Below are positions 15,935-25,505 of a stretch of 64,000 nt of DNA, piece after piece. Both the position numbers and the translations under genes were made by a program. The number at the start of each line of letters is the position of its first letter. The stretch's first letter is position 1. The stretch comes from an uncultured Alphaproteobacteria bacterium (GTDB taxonomy: Bacteria > Pseudomonadota > Alphaproteobacteria > RF32 > CAG-239), in the NCBI GenBank assembly GCA_944392275.1, contig CALXWA010000006.1, positions 21,811 through 85,810 on the forward strand. The letters run 5' to 3'. Below the pieces are notes generated by a model. It saw only the letters and a list, made by a program, of their open reading frames with translations. It was not told where the DNA came from and ran no database searches.

Positions 15935-16996
15935 ATGCAGCTTTTTTTGAAAAAATACCATGTTGAAGATGAAGTTGTCGCCGCCGGAGTTTCCGGCGGT
16001 GCCGATTCATTAGCATTGGCATTGCGGTTGAAAGAATGCGGAAAAAAAGTTATTGCTTTGACTGTGGATCATGGGTTGCGTCCCGAATCCTCCCGTGAGG
16101 CTGATTATGTTGCTCATGTGATGAAGGCTTATGGTATTGAACATCATATTTTGCGTTGGGAGGGCGAAAAACCTAAAACGGGTATTGAGGCGGCGGCTCG
16201 AGAGGCTCGCTATGATTTGTTGTGTGGTTGGTGTTTGCAACATGGTGTAAGGTTTTTGGCGGTTGGACAACATCAAAGAGACCAAGCCGAAACTTTTTTG
16301 CTCCGTTTGCAAAGAGGAAGCGGGGTGTTTGGTTTGAGTGGTATCTTACCGGTTGTGGAACGGGACGGGATAAAAGTTATTCGCCCGCAACTTATGGATA
16401 CCCCCCAGTTTTTACGAGACTACCTTTACCAGAGAAATATTCAATGGGTTGAGGATCCGTCTAATCAATGTGAAGATTTTCAACGTGTGAAAATTCGGCA
16501 TTTTCTCCCTATTATGGAGGAAAAAATCGGAATTTCGGTGGAAAGATTGGCCGAAACCGCAGCGGTGCTGGCTCGAACACGGGAGTATTTGGAGCAGCAG
16601 ATTGATGTCTTGCTTAAAAACCATGTCCGTTGGTGGAATGGGGTTTTGGTTTCCATGTCTAAAGATTTTTTGTTGTCTTTACATTCGGAAATGAGGTATC
16701 GCCTTTTGGCGGTTTTACTTCGCAAAATCGGAGGAAAACCCTATGCTCCGGAAGCTGAAGAACTCCTGCGGTTGGCAGAAGATTTACAACGTGAGAATTT
16801 TAAGGGGGCGACTCTCGGTGATTGTGAAATCTTTTTTGCCAGAAGGCGTTTATGGGTTGTTCCGGAACAACGAAAAAAAGAAGTCTTAACTCTTAAACAA
16901 TGGGAAAAATTTGCTTTAGATTATCCTAATTATGCTCAGGCAAATTTGCCATATAAAGTACGTCTAGCCCTTTATAACAAGCTTGCAAAACGGTAG
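15935..16996 (+). CDS. tilS: tRNA(Ile)-lysidine synthase
   Basis: Modifies the wobble C34 of tRNA-Ile(CAU) to lysidine, so that it reads AUA. The PP-loop ATP motif SGGADS is at residues 20-25, and VDHGLRPES and GIEAAAREARYDLL are typical of the family. The 353-residue length is close to short-form TilS proteins. Start choice between ATG 15935 and TTG 15932 is open; AAGG upstream is too far to decide. The gene follows cpoB closely, as in related genomes. Confidence 0.93.
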   Translation: MQLFLKKYHVEDEVVAAGVSGGADSLALALRLKECGKKVIALTVDHGLRPESSREADYVAHVMKAYGIEHHILRWEGEKPKTGIEAAAREARYDLLCGWCLQHGVRFLAVGQHQRDQAETFLLRLQRGSGVFGLSGILPVVERDGIKVIRPQLMDTPQFLRDYLYQRNIQWVEDPSNQCEDFQRVKIRHFLPIMEEKIGISVERLAETAAVLARTREYLEQQIDVLLKNHVRWWNGVLVSMSKDFLLSLHSEMRYRLLAVLLRKIGGKPYAPEAEELLRLAEDLQRENFKGATLGDCEIFFARRRLWVVPEQRKKEVLTLKQWEKFALDYPNYAQANLPYKVRLALYNKLAKR

Positions 16997-17031
16997 ATTT
17001 TTGTTTATATAAAGCTAAGAAAGGGATAACA

Positions 17032-17508
17032 ATGGCAAAAACAAAAAAAAGTGAATTTATATCAACCGGCTTGGTTGCTCAAAATCGGCGAGCTCATTTT
17101 GACTATTTGATTAGTGAAAAATTTGTTGCCGGGCTGGAACTAACCGGAACAGAGGTTAAGTCATTACGTCTGGGACATGCCAATATTAATGATGCTTTTG
17201 GGATTGAAAAGGACGGGGAAATTTATATTTCCAATATGTTTATTGCCGAATATTCCAACAAAGGTTATGCCAGCCATGCCGAAAAGAGGGACCGTAAGTT
17301 ACTCCTAAAGAAAAAAGAAATCTGTGATATTATCGGCGAATTGTCCCGTAAAGGGGCGACGCTTGTGGCGTTGCGTTTGTTCTTTAATGATCAGGGGCGG
17401 GCTAAACTTGAGGTCGGTTTAGGACGTGGTAAAAAGATTTATGATAAGCGTGAGACCATTAAAGATCGGGAATGGAAAATTCAAAAAGCTCGACTGTTAG
17501 CTCATTAA
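17032..17508 (+). CDS. smpB: SsrA-binding protein SmpB
   Basis: Binds tmRNA and delivers it to stalled ribosomes for trans-translation. The 158-residue protein has the family signature RRAHFDYLISEKFVAGLELT, the SYIxx-like loop ISNMFIAEY, and the C-terminal basic tail (KKIYDKRETIKDREWKIQKA) that mimics mRNA. AAAGGG precedes the ATG. The tmRNA gene itself is not in the window. Confidence 0.97.
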   Translation: MAKTKKSEFISTGLVAQNRRAHFDYLISEKFVAGLELTGTEVKSLRLGHANINDAFGIEKDGEIYISNMFIAEYSNKGYASHAEKRDRKLLLKKKEICDIIGELSRKGATLVALRLFFNDQGRAKLEVGLGRGKKIYDKRETIKDREWKIQKARLLAH

Positions 17509-17512
17509 TTTT

Positions 17513-17998
17513 TTAATCGTTCTTTGTTTGAGAATTGGTCTTTTTCTTTCTTTTTTTCTGAAAAAAATCTTTGAGAACAGCGGAACATTCTTGCTGCATT
17601 AATCCTTGATGGATATTGGGTTTGTGGTGGCAAGTCGGACTGTTGTAAAAGCAAACTCCGTTGACAACTCCGCCTCCTTTGGGATCCGGTGTGGCAAAAT
17701 AAAGGTTCTTTATCCGAGCAAAGGAAATTGCTGCCGCACACATGGTGCAAGGCTCTAAAGTGACGTATAAATCCATTCCCCACAAACGATTGGTTTGAAG
17801 TTTTTGGCAGGCTTTTTTGATGGCGGTGATCTCAGCATGAGCCGTTGCATCTTCAACATGTTGGCTGAGGTTAAAGGCTTCGGAAACAATTTCTCCGTTT
17901 TGCGGATTGACAATAACACAGCCGATTGGGACTTCGTCTTGTTTGGCGGCAAGACATGCCAGTTCATAAGCTCGTTGCATATAATCTATGTGTTCCAT
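17513..17998 (-). CDS. tadA: tRNA-specific adenosine deaminase
   Basis: Deaminates A34 to inosine in tRNA-Arg(ACG). The zinc-binding and catalytic elements are HAE at residues 54-56 and PCTMC at 83-87. Family-typical segments include DEVPIGCVIV and GGGVVNG. The C-terminus has a lysine-rich tail. It is convergent with smpB with almost no gap, and divergent from the pseudouridine synthase gene. Confidence 0.95.
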   Translation of the reverse strand: MEHIDYMQRAYELACLAAKQDEVPIGCVIVNPQNGEIVSEAFNLSQHVEDATAHAEITAIKKACQKLQTNRLWGMDLYVTLEPCTMCAAAISFARIKNLYFATPDPKGGGVVNGVCFYNSPTCHHKPNIHQGLMQQECSAVLKDFFQKKRKKKTNSQTKND

Positions 17999-18064
17999 GG
18001 TTTACCTTTTTTGTTGTATTTTTGTTTGATTATGCTAGATGTTAAGAAAAAAGGAAAGTAGAAA

Positions 18065-18787
18065 ATGACAGAAAGATTAGCAAAATTTATGGCACGATCG
18101 GGTGTATGCTCAAGGCGGCAGGCTGAAGAGTATATTCGGCAAAAGCGTGTAACGGTTAACGGAGAAATTGTAGAAACACCGGCTTTTAATGTGAGTGGGG
18201 ATGAGAAAATTTTGTTTGATGGTGAAAAGCTGCCTGAAAAACAAAATACAAGATTGTGGCTTTATCATAAACCGACCGGATTGGTCACGACCCATAAAGA
18301 TGAAAAAGGAAGAGCAACGGTATTTGATAATTTGCCGGTAGGGTTGCCGCGAGTTATTTCGGTCGGACGGTTGGACCTTAACTCCGAAGGTTTGCTTTTG
18401 CTGACAAATAATGGTGAGCTTTCGCGTCGATTGGAGTTGCCGAGTAACGGCTGGGTCAGAAGGTATCGCGTTCGTGTCCATGGTTTTGTTGATGAAAGTA
18501 AGTTACAAAATTTACAGAACGGGATTGAAATTGAAGGGGTGCAATATGGTGCCGTTAAAGCCGTGGTGGATAGCCGCCAGGGGACAAACACCTGGTTGAG
18601 TGTTACGTTGAGTGAAGGGAAAAACCGTGAAATTCGTAAGGTAATGAAGGCAATCGGTTTGGAGGTTTCTCGCTTGATTCGGGTTTCTTACGGACCTTTT
18701 CAGCTCGGAAATTTGAAGGCCGGAGAAGTTCGCGAGGTTCCTCAAAAAGTGTTACGTGAACAGTTGGGTGGTAAGTTTAGCGGATGA
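18065..18787 (+). CDS. rluB: 23S rRNA pseudouridine synthase, RluB/RsuA family
   Basis: Isomerises a specific uridine in rRNA. An N-terminal S4 RNA-binding domain (residues 3-60, ARSGVCSRRQAEEYI) precedes the catalytic domain, with the aspartate D104 in GRLDLNSEGLLLLTNNG. The closing motif GKNREIRKVM is present. Assignment to RluB rather than RluE or RsuA is by overall resemblance and is less certain. rsmD follows with a 4-base overlap (ATGA). Confidence 0.88.
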   Translation: MTERLAKFMARSGVCSRRQAEEYIRQKRVTVNGEIVETPAFNVSGDEKILFDGEKLPEKQNTRLWLYHKPTGLVTTHKDEKGRATVFDNLPVGLPRVISVGRLDLNSEGLLLLTNNGELSRRLELPSNGWVRRYRVRVHGFVDESKLQNLQNGIEIEGVQYGAVKAVVDSRQGTNTWLSVTLSEGKNREIRKVMKAIGLEVSRLIRVSYGPFQLGNLKAGEVREVPQKVLREQLGGKFSG

Positions 18788-19329
18788 GAATTATCGGTGG
18801 AAAATATAGAGGAAAAAAACTTTTTTCTCCGGACAATGGAGCCGTACGGCCAACCTCTGATCGTGCCAGGGAAGCTTTGTTTAATATTTTGCGGTCACGG
18901 TTGGGAAATGATTTAGAAAAATATAGTCTGGTGGATGTTTTTTCCGGTTCCGGTGCCTTTGCTTTGGAGGCTCTGTCTCAAGGATTTGGTAAAGTGGCTC
19001 TGATTGACGTGGATACCCATCCGTTACTCAAAAATGTTGCCTTGTTTCCGGATGAAAAGAAAAAAATCAATATTTTTAAACGCGATGCTCTTAAATTGGA
19101 GGCAGCCGAAACTCCGTTTGATGTTTTGTTTATGGATGCTCCGTATCGTAAAAATTTGACCGTTCCGGCTTTGGAAAATTTATGTTCTAAGGGATGGTTA
19201 AAACCGAAGGCTTTATGTTTGATAGAGGTTGAAAAAGACGAAGAATGTCTTTTACCTTCAATGTTTGAAAAAATAGAAGAACGGCGTTACGGATTGGCAA
19301 AGATTCTTATTGCCGAGGTAGCGGGGTAA
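18784..19329 (+). CDS. rsmD: 16S rRNA m2G966 methyltransferase
   Basis: SAM-dependent guanine-N2 methyltransferase acting on 16S rRNA. The N-terminus RIIGGKYRGKKL and RPTSDRAREALFNIL is diagnostic. The SAM-binding loop is VDVFSGSGAFALEAL (residues 50-64). The catalytic tetrad reads DAPY (118-121), where DPPY or NPPY is usual. It overlaps the 3' end of the convergent DUF2125-like gene by 23 bases. Confidence 0.93.
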   Translation: MRIIGGKYRGKKLFSPDNGAVRPTSDRAREALFNILRSRLGNDLEKYSLVDVFSGSGAFALEALSQGFGKVALIDVDTHPLLKNVALFPDEKKKINIFKRDALKLEAAETPFDVLFMDAPYRKNLTVPALENLCSKGWLKPKALCLIEVEKDEECLLPSMFEKIEERRYGLAKILIAEVAG

Positions 19330-20359
19330 GCGTTTTTACCGTTAGATTTTCAATGGCGAATCTTCCATCTCGATAATCAATCGGGGTTATGACGGCAAGT
19401 TCTGTATCTTCGGATTTTAATTTGAAGGCTTTGCTCTTTAAGATAATTTTGGTAACAAAAGCTCCTTTGGATTCAATAAAATTTTTCTTTTGCAAATCAT
19501 CAATGACACTCAACATCCCTTTGGATGAGGTTGATAAATGAAGGCGAGGCGATAAATTTTCGTTAAAAAGAAGGCTGCCTCTGCCTACTAAGAGTATAGG
19601 TTTCCAGTTTAAGGTCAGTGAAGAGATATCAATATAACCATCTTTTCCGAGCCAATCGCGGATATCGGATAAGAGGTTTCCTTTTTTATTGATTTTGCCG
19701 ATGAGACGAGCTTTCAAATAGAGGTGGTCCAGTCTTGATGTCAGCGGGTAGTTTAAAAGACCGTCAAAATCAAGTTTATCCATTTCCAGATAGGTTTCAT
19801 GACTTGGGGTGTAGGCGGCATCTTCTTTTTGGCTGTTAAGACTGCGAGAGGCTATTTTTATTTCTTGTATTTTTAAAATATTTTTGACCTCGATTTGTTG
19901 GATGTTTGTAAGGATGGTTTTTATGTTGCCGTTAATTTGCAGTTCTATTTCTATACCATTATTTTGAATTTGGTATTTTTTATCTTTCCAGGTAAGTGTT
20001 TGTTCTTTACCCAAAGATACAATGTATTGCGATGGGTGGAGAAGAGAAGGAGTTATTTTTGCCTGTGGAATATTCAAGGATATTTTGTCCGTCATTGAAT
20101 ATAAGGATAAATTTTCGAATTCGGCTAACGGGGTTCCCGGAATGTAACTGATTTTAACCTTGTCATAGGCAATATCCAGATAAAGGTCGTTAAGACGATT
20201 GATGGAAAAAAGGGTTTCTTTTTGAAAAAAACGGGCCGTTTGATAGCGGTTGAAAAATCCATAAAAAATCCCAAAAACAAGAGCAAAAGACAAGACCGCG
20301 GCAATCCAAAATCCGCGGTTGAAAAAACAAAACAAGGAGGAAAAAATTTTTTTGTTCAT
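19307..20359 (-). CDS. Single-pass envelope protein, DUF2125-like
   Basis: A 350-residue protein with one N-terminal membrane helix (about residues 16-35) and a strand-rich periplasmic body. The segment VKISYIPGTPLAEFENLSL resembles the start of DUF2125 proteins. The assignment also rests on position: it is the last gene of the ftsE-ftsX-ydcF-plsC string, where alphaproteobacteria often carry such a gene. The function is unknown; an AsmA-like lipid-related role would be speculation. Confidence 0.5.
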   Translation of the reverse strand: MNKKIFSSLFCFFNRGFWIAAVLSFALVFGIFYGFFNRYQTARFFQKETLFSINRLNDLYLDIAYDKVKISYIPGTPLAEFENLSLYSMTDKISLNIPQAKITPSLLHPSQYIVSLGKEQTLTWKDKKYQIQNNGIEIELQINGNIKTILTNIQQIEVKNILKIQEIKIASRSLNSQKEDAAYTPSHETYLEMDKLDFDGLLNYPLTSRLDHLYLKARLIGKINKKGNLLSDIRDWLGKDGYIDISSLTLNWKPILLVGRGSLLFNENLSPRLHLSTSSKGMLSVIDDLQKKNFIESKGAFVTKIILKSKAFKLKSEDTELAVITPIDYRDGRFAIENLTVKTLTPLPRQ

Positions 20360-20385
20360 GCCGTTTTTGTCCTTGCGTATTGTCT

Positions 20386-21150
20386 TTAGTTTTTTGGTGC
20401 CGTATCATGTGTTAAAGCATTAAACGGATAGTTTTTCTCTGTTTCGCCGTTTAATTCTTTGCATTTTGTTTCAATACGGTTTTGCAATTCTGTCATGAAC
20501 TCATTTTTATCCATTCCGGTCGGCATGGGTTCCATGAATTCAAAAATAACTTTACCGGGAAAACGTAAAAAGGAACTTTTTTTCCAAAAATAAGCGGTAT
20601 TGGTTGCAAAGGGAATAACGGGAACATTGAGGTGATTATAAAGCAAGGCTACTCCCGGTTTGTAGTTTGGTTCTTCTCTTGGGGCTTTTCTGGTCCCTTC
20701 GGGAAAGATAATAATCGGGCGGCCAAGGTTGATGCGGTTTCTGGCGGCGGTTAACATATCTTTCATGGCTTTGCTGCCGGCTGAACGATTGATGGGAATC
20801 ATGCCGTAAAAATATTGAGCCCAACCAAAAAGCGGAATATAGGTTAGTTCTTTTTTGAGAATAAAAACAGCGGTTTTTATAAAGTTGGTTAAGATGTATG
20901 TTTCAAGAGCCGATTCATGCTTACCGGCATAGATGCAATTTGCTTGCTTGATATATTGTTGTCCTCGGATTTCTACTTCAATTCCGGCAATCTTTTTTAA
21001 GGCAAAGACAAAAAACGGAATCATGTAATTGTTCCAGAAACCAATCGTGCTTTGCGGAGAAAACAATCCCATTACCGATGAAATCAGGCAGCCAATCAAT
21101 AAGGTTCCGTAGCCGACAATGTTAAATAGAAATGAACGAATATAAAGCAT
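20386..21150 (-). CDS. plsC: 1-acyl-sn-glycerol-3-phosphate acyltransferase
   Basis: Makes phosphatidic acid for phospholipid synthesis at the inner membrane. The 254-residue protein has N-terminal hydrophobic segments, the catalytic HX4E motif (GKHESALE, glutamate in place of the common aspartate), the substrate motif FPEGTRKAP and a downstream VPVIPFATN. It lies 11 bases behind ydcF in a five-gene minus-strand operon. Confidence 0.93.
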   Translation of the reverse strand: MLYIRSFLFNIVGYGTLLIGCLISSVMGLFSPQSTIGFWNNYMIPFFVFALKKIAGIEVEIRGQQYIKQANCIYAGKHESALETYILTNFIKTAVFILKKELTYIPLFGWAQYFYGMIPINRSAGSKAMKDMLTAARNRINLGRPIIIFPEGTRKAPREEPNYKPGVALLYNHLNVPVIPFATNTAYFWKKSSFLRFPGKVIFEFMEPMPTGMDKNEFMTELQNRIETKCKELNGETEKNYPFNALTHDTAPKN

Positions 21151-21161
21151 GTTTTCCTCTT

Positions 21162-21734
21162 TTAGATGTTTTGAATTTTGCTTCTGACATAAACATATAA
21201 AAATTTATTATATTCCATAAAAATAAGCGAGAAGGTTCGCCAACTCTTCCACCATTTTTTTAATATTTTTTCCGAATAGACCGGATGAACAATGATTTGA
21301 ATCCCAGGGTTGGCATTTTGAAATTCGATAATGCTCCGCGGAATATGATAATGTGATGTTACTAAGCGGATGGAATTGATATGATTGTCTTTTAACCAGT
21401 CTTTGGTTTCAAGTGCGTTTCCGATGGTGTTGGTTGCTTTACGGCCAATGAAAACCGATGAGTTGTCTTTAATGGCAATATGGTTTTGTTTTTCAATTAG
21501 GGGAAGAGAAATATCTTTTCCTACTCCGGAGATAAAGAGTTTTTCCGATTTTTTTTCATTTAGCAGGCGTATGGCTTCGGCAATGCGATGGCTGCCTCCC
21601 GTGAGAGCTACAATCGCTTGTGTTTTGGTATCTTGGTCGGTTGGGTATGAGTAAATGGCCCGAGCAAAAAAGACAAAACCGATAAACCAGGCCGATAACA
21701 GAAGGATTGTGAATGTAAAAATGAATTTTTTCAT
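21162..21734 (-). CDS. YdcF/DUF218-family protein
   Basis: A 190-residue protein with one N-terminal membrane helix and a DUF218 (YdcF-like) fold. Family motifs include IVALTGGSHRIAEAIRLL, LFISGVG and VTSHYHIPRS. Members are linked to envelope carbohydrate handling, but the substrate is not known. It overlaps the stop of ftsX by 4 bases (ATGA), indicating translational coupling. Confidence 0.85.
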   Translation of the reverse strand: MKKFIFTFTILLLSAWFIGFVFFARAIYSYPTDQDTKTQAIVALTGGSHRIAEAIRLLNEKKSEKLFISGVGKDISLPLIEKQNHIAIKDNSSVFIGRKATNTIGNALETKDWLKDNHINSIRLVTSHYHIPRSIIEFQNANPGIQIIVHPVYSEKILKKWWKSWRTFSLIFMEYNKFLYVYVRSKIQNI

Positions 21735-22657
21735 AACATTTTTTGCAGTGTTTTCTTAACCGTATAGTAAGCCGTTATGCCCGATATTATGCAAGCTTCA
21801 AAGGGAAGGCTTGTAATCAATAGCCAATCACCAAAACTTAAGTGGGCTTCACTGATGATGCCGCCTTTAATTTGTTGTGCCAAAGAGGCAATAAAGAAAA
21901 TGGTCGGTATTGCCAGAAATAAGCCGATTAAGCCACCGATTAAGCCAAAAAAGGCCATGCGTTTGGCATATTGTTGGGCAACGTAAGCATCTTTTGCTCC
22001 CATGGTATGTAAAATCTCAATGATGTCTTTATACATCCCCATGCTGGTTTGGGTGGTATAAAAAATTGCTCCGGAGGTTATGGTTATGACCAAAAATAAA
22101 ATTGTCATTGCTAAGGCTTTTAACCCATCGGCAAAATCAATCAGCTTGTTTAACCAGAGTTTGTGATTGTCTACGGAGGCTTGCGGAGAGGCTTTGGCTA
22201 AGTCTTGTGCTAGTTGGACAAAGTTAATTTTGGCTCCCGGTTCCAGTTTGATGTCAATGATGCGAGGAATAGGAAGACTGCTAATATCTACGCCATCGCC
22301 TAACCAAGGTTCAATTAGTTTTTGAAGTTGCGAATCCGGTAAAACCGAGATTTTAGCAATCCCTTTTACGTTTTTAAGGTAATCAATTGCTCTTTCTTGA
22401 TAGGCTAATGTTTCAGCCTGAGCTTTTTCTCGATCGGCGTCATTGACCGGCATGATTTGAACGGTAAGGGAGCCTAAAATGCTTTGATTCCAGGTTTGAA
22501 TCATGGAATTGATTGATAAAACTCCGGATAAAGTTACGGCAAAAATGAAAACGGCAATTGCAATAATCACTTGTGTAAACAAGGATGTATTGTTGCTTTG
22601 CAACGGAATTTCTTGTTTGCGAGGCGTGTATACATATTTTGCTTTTCTATTAGGCAT
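21731..22657 (-). CDS. ftsX: Cell division protein FtsX
   Basis: Membrane partner of FtsE. The complex controls septal peptidoglycan hydrolases. The 308-residue protein has an N-terminal membrane helix, a periplasmic domain and three C-terminal helices, the FtsX layout (ITSGAIFYTTQTSMGMYKDIIEILHTMGAKD). The start at ATG 22657 follows a GGAGG and overlaps ftsE by 8 bases. Sequence divergence from enteric FtsX is high, so the name rests on topology and the ftsE partner. Confidence 0.88.
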   Translation of the reverse strand: MPNRKAKYVYTPRKQEIPLQSNNTSLFTQVIIAIAVFIFAVTLSGVLSINSMIQTWNQSILGSLTVQIMPVNDADREKAQAETLAYQERAIDYLKNVKGIAKISVLPDSQLQKLIEPWLGDGVDISSLPIPRIIDIKLEPGAKINFVQLAQDLAKASPQASVDNHKLWLNKLIDFADGLKALAMTILFLVITITSGAIFYTTQTSMGMYKDIIEILHTMGAKDAYVAQQYAKRMAFFGLIGGLIGLFLAIPTIFFIASLAQQIKGGIISEAHLSFGDWLLITSLPFEACIISGITAYYTVKKTLQKML

Positions 22658-23384
22658 ATTTTCCTCCGGTGCGGGACAGTGATGATATATCCGAAGGATA
22701 ACGAATGTGTAATGCACGGTTTTGCAGATGAAGAATCGGATATTTGAAGTCCGTTATCAGTTTTTCGCTGTGCGTAGCGATGACAACCGTTGTCCCGAGT
22801 TTGTTTAATTCTACAAATAACTTCATAAGTTTAGGGGCAATGTCATTGTCAACGTTGCCGGTCGGTTCATCGGCCAAAAGCAATTCCGGACGGTTTATAA
22901 CGGCACGAGCAATGGCAATGCGTTGTTTTTCTCCGCCGGAAAGGGTGGAGGTCATGTCCATCATGTGTTGATCTAATTCTACCCAACTCAATAGTTCGGT
23001 AACACGTTGGCGAACCTCTCGTTCGTCCATGCCGCAAACCCGAAGCGGCAGTGCAACATTGTCAAAGGCGGATAAATGTTCTAATAAGCGGAAATCTTGA
23101 AAAACAACGCCGATTTTGCGACGAAGCATGGCTAAATTATCGCGGTTGGTAAAATTGATGTTGCTCCCAAACACACTCATGGTTCCACGACTCGGTTTTT
23201 GAGCCAAGTACATCATGCTGAGCAAAGATGTTTTTCCGGCACCGCTTTTCCCGGTTAAAAAGTGAAAAGACCCCTTGGAAAGGGATAGCTTGATGTCGCT
23301 CAGAATCTCAGGTCCTTGTCCGTAGCGAATCCCAACGTTATTCATTTCAATTATGGCGGGTGTATTATTGGGTTTTGCGATCAA
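22650..23384 (-). CDS. ftsE: Cell division ATP-binding protein FtsE
   Basis: ABC ATPase that energises FtsX. Walker A GKSGAGKTS lies at about residues 45-53, the Q-loop in VVFQDFRLL, the signature LSGGE at about 148-152, and Walker B LLLADEP at about 169-175. The start is taken as TTG 23384 because AAGGAG lies 7 bases upstream of it; a GTG at 23408 in the same frame lacks a ribosome site. It is the first gene of the operon and divergent from the zinc-ribbon gene. Confidence 0.93.
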   Translation of the reverse strand: MIAKPNNTPAIIEMNNVGIRYGQGPEILSDIKLSLSKGSFHFLTGKSGAGKTSLLSMMYLAQKPSRGTMSVFGSNINFTNRDNLAMLRRKIGVVFQDFRLLEHLSAFDNVALPLRVCGMDEREVRQRVTELLSWVELDQHMMDMTSTLSGGEKQRIAIARAVINRPELLLADEPTGNVDNDIAPKLMKLFVELNKLGTTVVIATHSEKLITDFKYPILHLQNRALHIRYPSDISSLSRTGGKYA

Positions 23385-23499
23385 TGAATTGCTCCTTATT
23401 TTTTTCACCTTACAAGATATCGCAATTATTTATTTAATAAAGTATTTTTTTTCTTTGATTAAACGCTTTTTCTTTCTATATTAGGGAAGAGAGGTGAAA

Positions 23500-24360
23500 A
23501 TGCTTATATATTGTCCAGAATGTAATGCTTGCTATGATGTTGACGAATCTTTGTTGCCTGATAAAGGCAAAAAGTTGCGTTGTAGTTCTTGTGGAGAGGT
23601 TTTTGTCGCCAAAAAGGGGATAGAGATCGGTGAGCGTCTTGTGAAAATGAAAAATGAGGCAGAAGCTCAGATGGCAAGACAAAAGGCAGATTCTGCGGCC
23701 GAAGCATCTTTTAATGCAAATGAGGCACAAAGCGATATTCAACCCCTTGAGGAAAATAACAATCCCCAAACACCGAAAGAAGAATACGACAAAGCTTCTC
23801 AAGATGCTGAATTTGCCGGTATTTTTTCACGGTTGTCAAAACAAACACAGTCTTTGTTTGAAGAAGAAAAAAAGTTACCGTTGTATAAAAAAGTTTATCG
23901 GATTATACGGGATTTTTTGGGGCTCAATCGGCGTGCTAATTGCTATATAGCTTTAGGTGTTCTTTTGCTCATGTGCTTTTTGAGTTTGTATACTTATCGA
24001 TTTGATATTGTTCGAACAGTTCCGTTTTTGGACGGGGCTTATCGTTTCTTGGGGATTACGGCCAGTATTCCCGGTGAGGGGTTAGAGTTTGATAATATTG
24101 TTTGGGAAGATTATGAGGAAGATTATGTGCGGATTGTGGAGGTCAGAGGTTTTATCTCAAACCCGACGAATCGCGAAATTTATTTGCCGCTCCTACATGT
24201 TGAAATGTTGAGTAAAGATGCAGAGCTCTTGCAGAGTAAAAATGAAATTCTTCCGGCCCGCAGTGTTAAACCCGAAGGACGATTGCCGATTGCCTTTAAG
24301 CTTAGAAAACCTTCTATTCTTACCAAATATATTTTGTTGACTTTTGTTGAGCGAAATTAG
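23500..24360 (+). CDS. MJ0042-type zinc-ribbon membrane protein
   Basis: A 286-residue protein with an N-terminal zinc ribbon (C5, C8, C28, C31; CPEC and CSSC). A charged linker of about 110 residues leads to one membrane helix (about residues 148-165, IALGVLLLMCFLSLYT) and a C-terminal DUF3426-like domain (IVEVRGFISNPTNREIYLPL). Such genes are common next to ftsE in alphaproteobacteria. The role is unknown. ATG 23500 was chosen over GTG 23494 because AGAGG precedes it. The stop overlaps that of convergent ispA by 4 bases. Confidence 0.8.
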   Translation: MLIYCPECNACYDVDESLLPDKGKKLRCSSCGEVFVAKKGIEIGERLVKMKNEAEAQMARQKADSAAEASFNANEAQSDIQPLEENNNPQTPKEEYDKASQDAEFAGIFSRLSKQTQSLFEEEKKLPLYKKVYRIIRDFLGLNRRANCYIALGVLLLMCFLSLYTYRFDIVRTVPFLDGAYRFLGITASIPGEGLEFDNIVWEDYEEDYVRIVEVRGFISNPTNREIYLPLLHVEMLSKDAELLQSKNEILPARSVKPEGRLPIAFKLRKPSILTKYILLTFVERN

Positions 24361-25259
24361 CTTTGGCGAGAAATGATAAAGTCGGCAAGTTCTTGCAGAG
24401 TTTGTGTTTTAAGGTCCAACTCTTTTAAGCTTTCTTTTGCTTGGGCTATGAGCTCTTGGGCCATTTTTTTTGCCCCGTCTAACCCATAAATGCTAATGAA
24501 AGTGAGTTTGTTTTGGGCCTCATCTTTCTTTAAGGTTTTGCCAACGAGCTCTTGCGAGCCTTCAACATCTAAAATATCATCGGCAATTTGGAAGGCAATG
24601 CCAATTTTGCGGGAATAATTTATTAGACTCTGTCTTTGTTTTGGGGTGGCATGACCAAGGACGGCTCCCGCTTCACAGGCATAACGAAGTAAGCGTCCTG
24701 TTTTCATTTCTTCAATCTGTTTAACAAGATTTTCTTTTTGAGCCGTGGCAATACTGTTACCTTCACGATAGAGATCAAGCATTTGTCCGGAGACCATCCC
24801 ATTAAATGCTCCGGCTGCATTGGCTAAAAGACAGATGAGTTCTCTTTGCTGTAGAGGAGAAAGAGGCGAATCGTCTTGGGATAAAATTTCAAAGGCATAG
24901 GTCAGCAGTCCGTCTCCGGCTAAAATTGCCGTTGCTTCATCAAATTGGATATGGCAGGTCGGTTTGCCACGACGGAGAGTGTCATTGTCCATTGCGGGGA
25001 GGTCATCATGGATTAGCGAATAACTATGGAGACATTCTAAGGAAACCGCAACCGGTAAAGATATGTTAAACGGAACGCCAAATAAAGAAGCGGTCGTTTG
25101 CACTAAAAACGGACGTAGCCTTTTACCGCCGTTGCTGACGGAATAATACATGGCTTCGACCACGCGTTTTTCCGGGCCGCTTGGTAAGGGAAAATAGGCT
25201 GGAAGTTGTTGCTTAAAATTGTGGCTGTATTCGGCCAAAAGTTCCATAAAGTTTGACAT
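24357..25259 (-). CDS. ispA: Polyprenyl (farnesyl) diphosphate synthase
   Basis: Condenses C5 isoprenoid units into farnesyl or geranyl diphosphate. The first aspartate-rich motif is DDLPAMD (residues 85-91) and the second is DDILD (227-231); GGKRLRP lies at 44-50. The 300-residue length fits IspA. It begins immediately after the xseB stop, a pairing conserved in many bacteria; dxs, often third, is not here. Confidence 0.94.
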   Translation of the reverse strand: MSNFMELLAEYSHNFKQQLPAYFPLPSGPEKRVVEAMYYSVSNGGKRLRPFLVQTTASLFGVPFNISLPVAVSLECLHSYSLIHDDLPAMDNDTLRRGKPTCHIQFDEATAILAGDGLLTYAFEILSQDDSPLSPLQQRELICLLANAAGAFNGMVSGQMLDLYREGNSIATAQKENLVKQIEEMKTGRLLRYACEAGAVLGHATPKQRQSLINYSRKIGIAFQIADDILDVEGSQELVGKTLKKDEAQNKLTFISIYGLDGAKKMAQELIAQAKESLKELDLKTQTLQELADFIISRQS

Positions 25260-25505
25260 CTAGGCCTCGGGTACGGAAAATTCCGATGTGCTTAAGCTCC
25301 CGTCTTGATTGATTTCTATCTTTTCAATTTTTAATTGGGCTGCTTTTAATTTGTTTTCACAGAGTTGTTTAAGGGCAACGGCTTTTTCATAGGCTGCTAC
25401 GGCATCATCTAATTTAATACGGCCGCTTTCTAGTTCTCTGACAATATTTTCCAGTTGAAGCATGGCATCTTCAAAGCTGAGATCTTTTAATTCTTCATTG
25501 TTCAT
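25260..25505 (-). CDS. xseB: Exodeoxyribonuclease VII small subunit
   Basis: This 81-residue helical protein pairs with XseA to degrade single-stranded DNA. The family pattern is clear: SFEDAMLQLENIVRELESGRIKLDDAV, then a second helix with CENKLKAAQ. GAGAG precedes the ATG. It is followed directly by ispA. Confidence 0.94.
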   Translation of the reverse strand: MNNEELKDLSFEDAMLQLENIVRELESGRIKLDDAVAAYEKAVALKQLCENKLKAAQLKIEKIEINQDGSLSTSEFSVPEA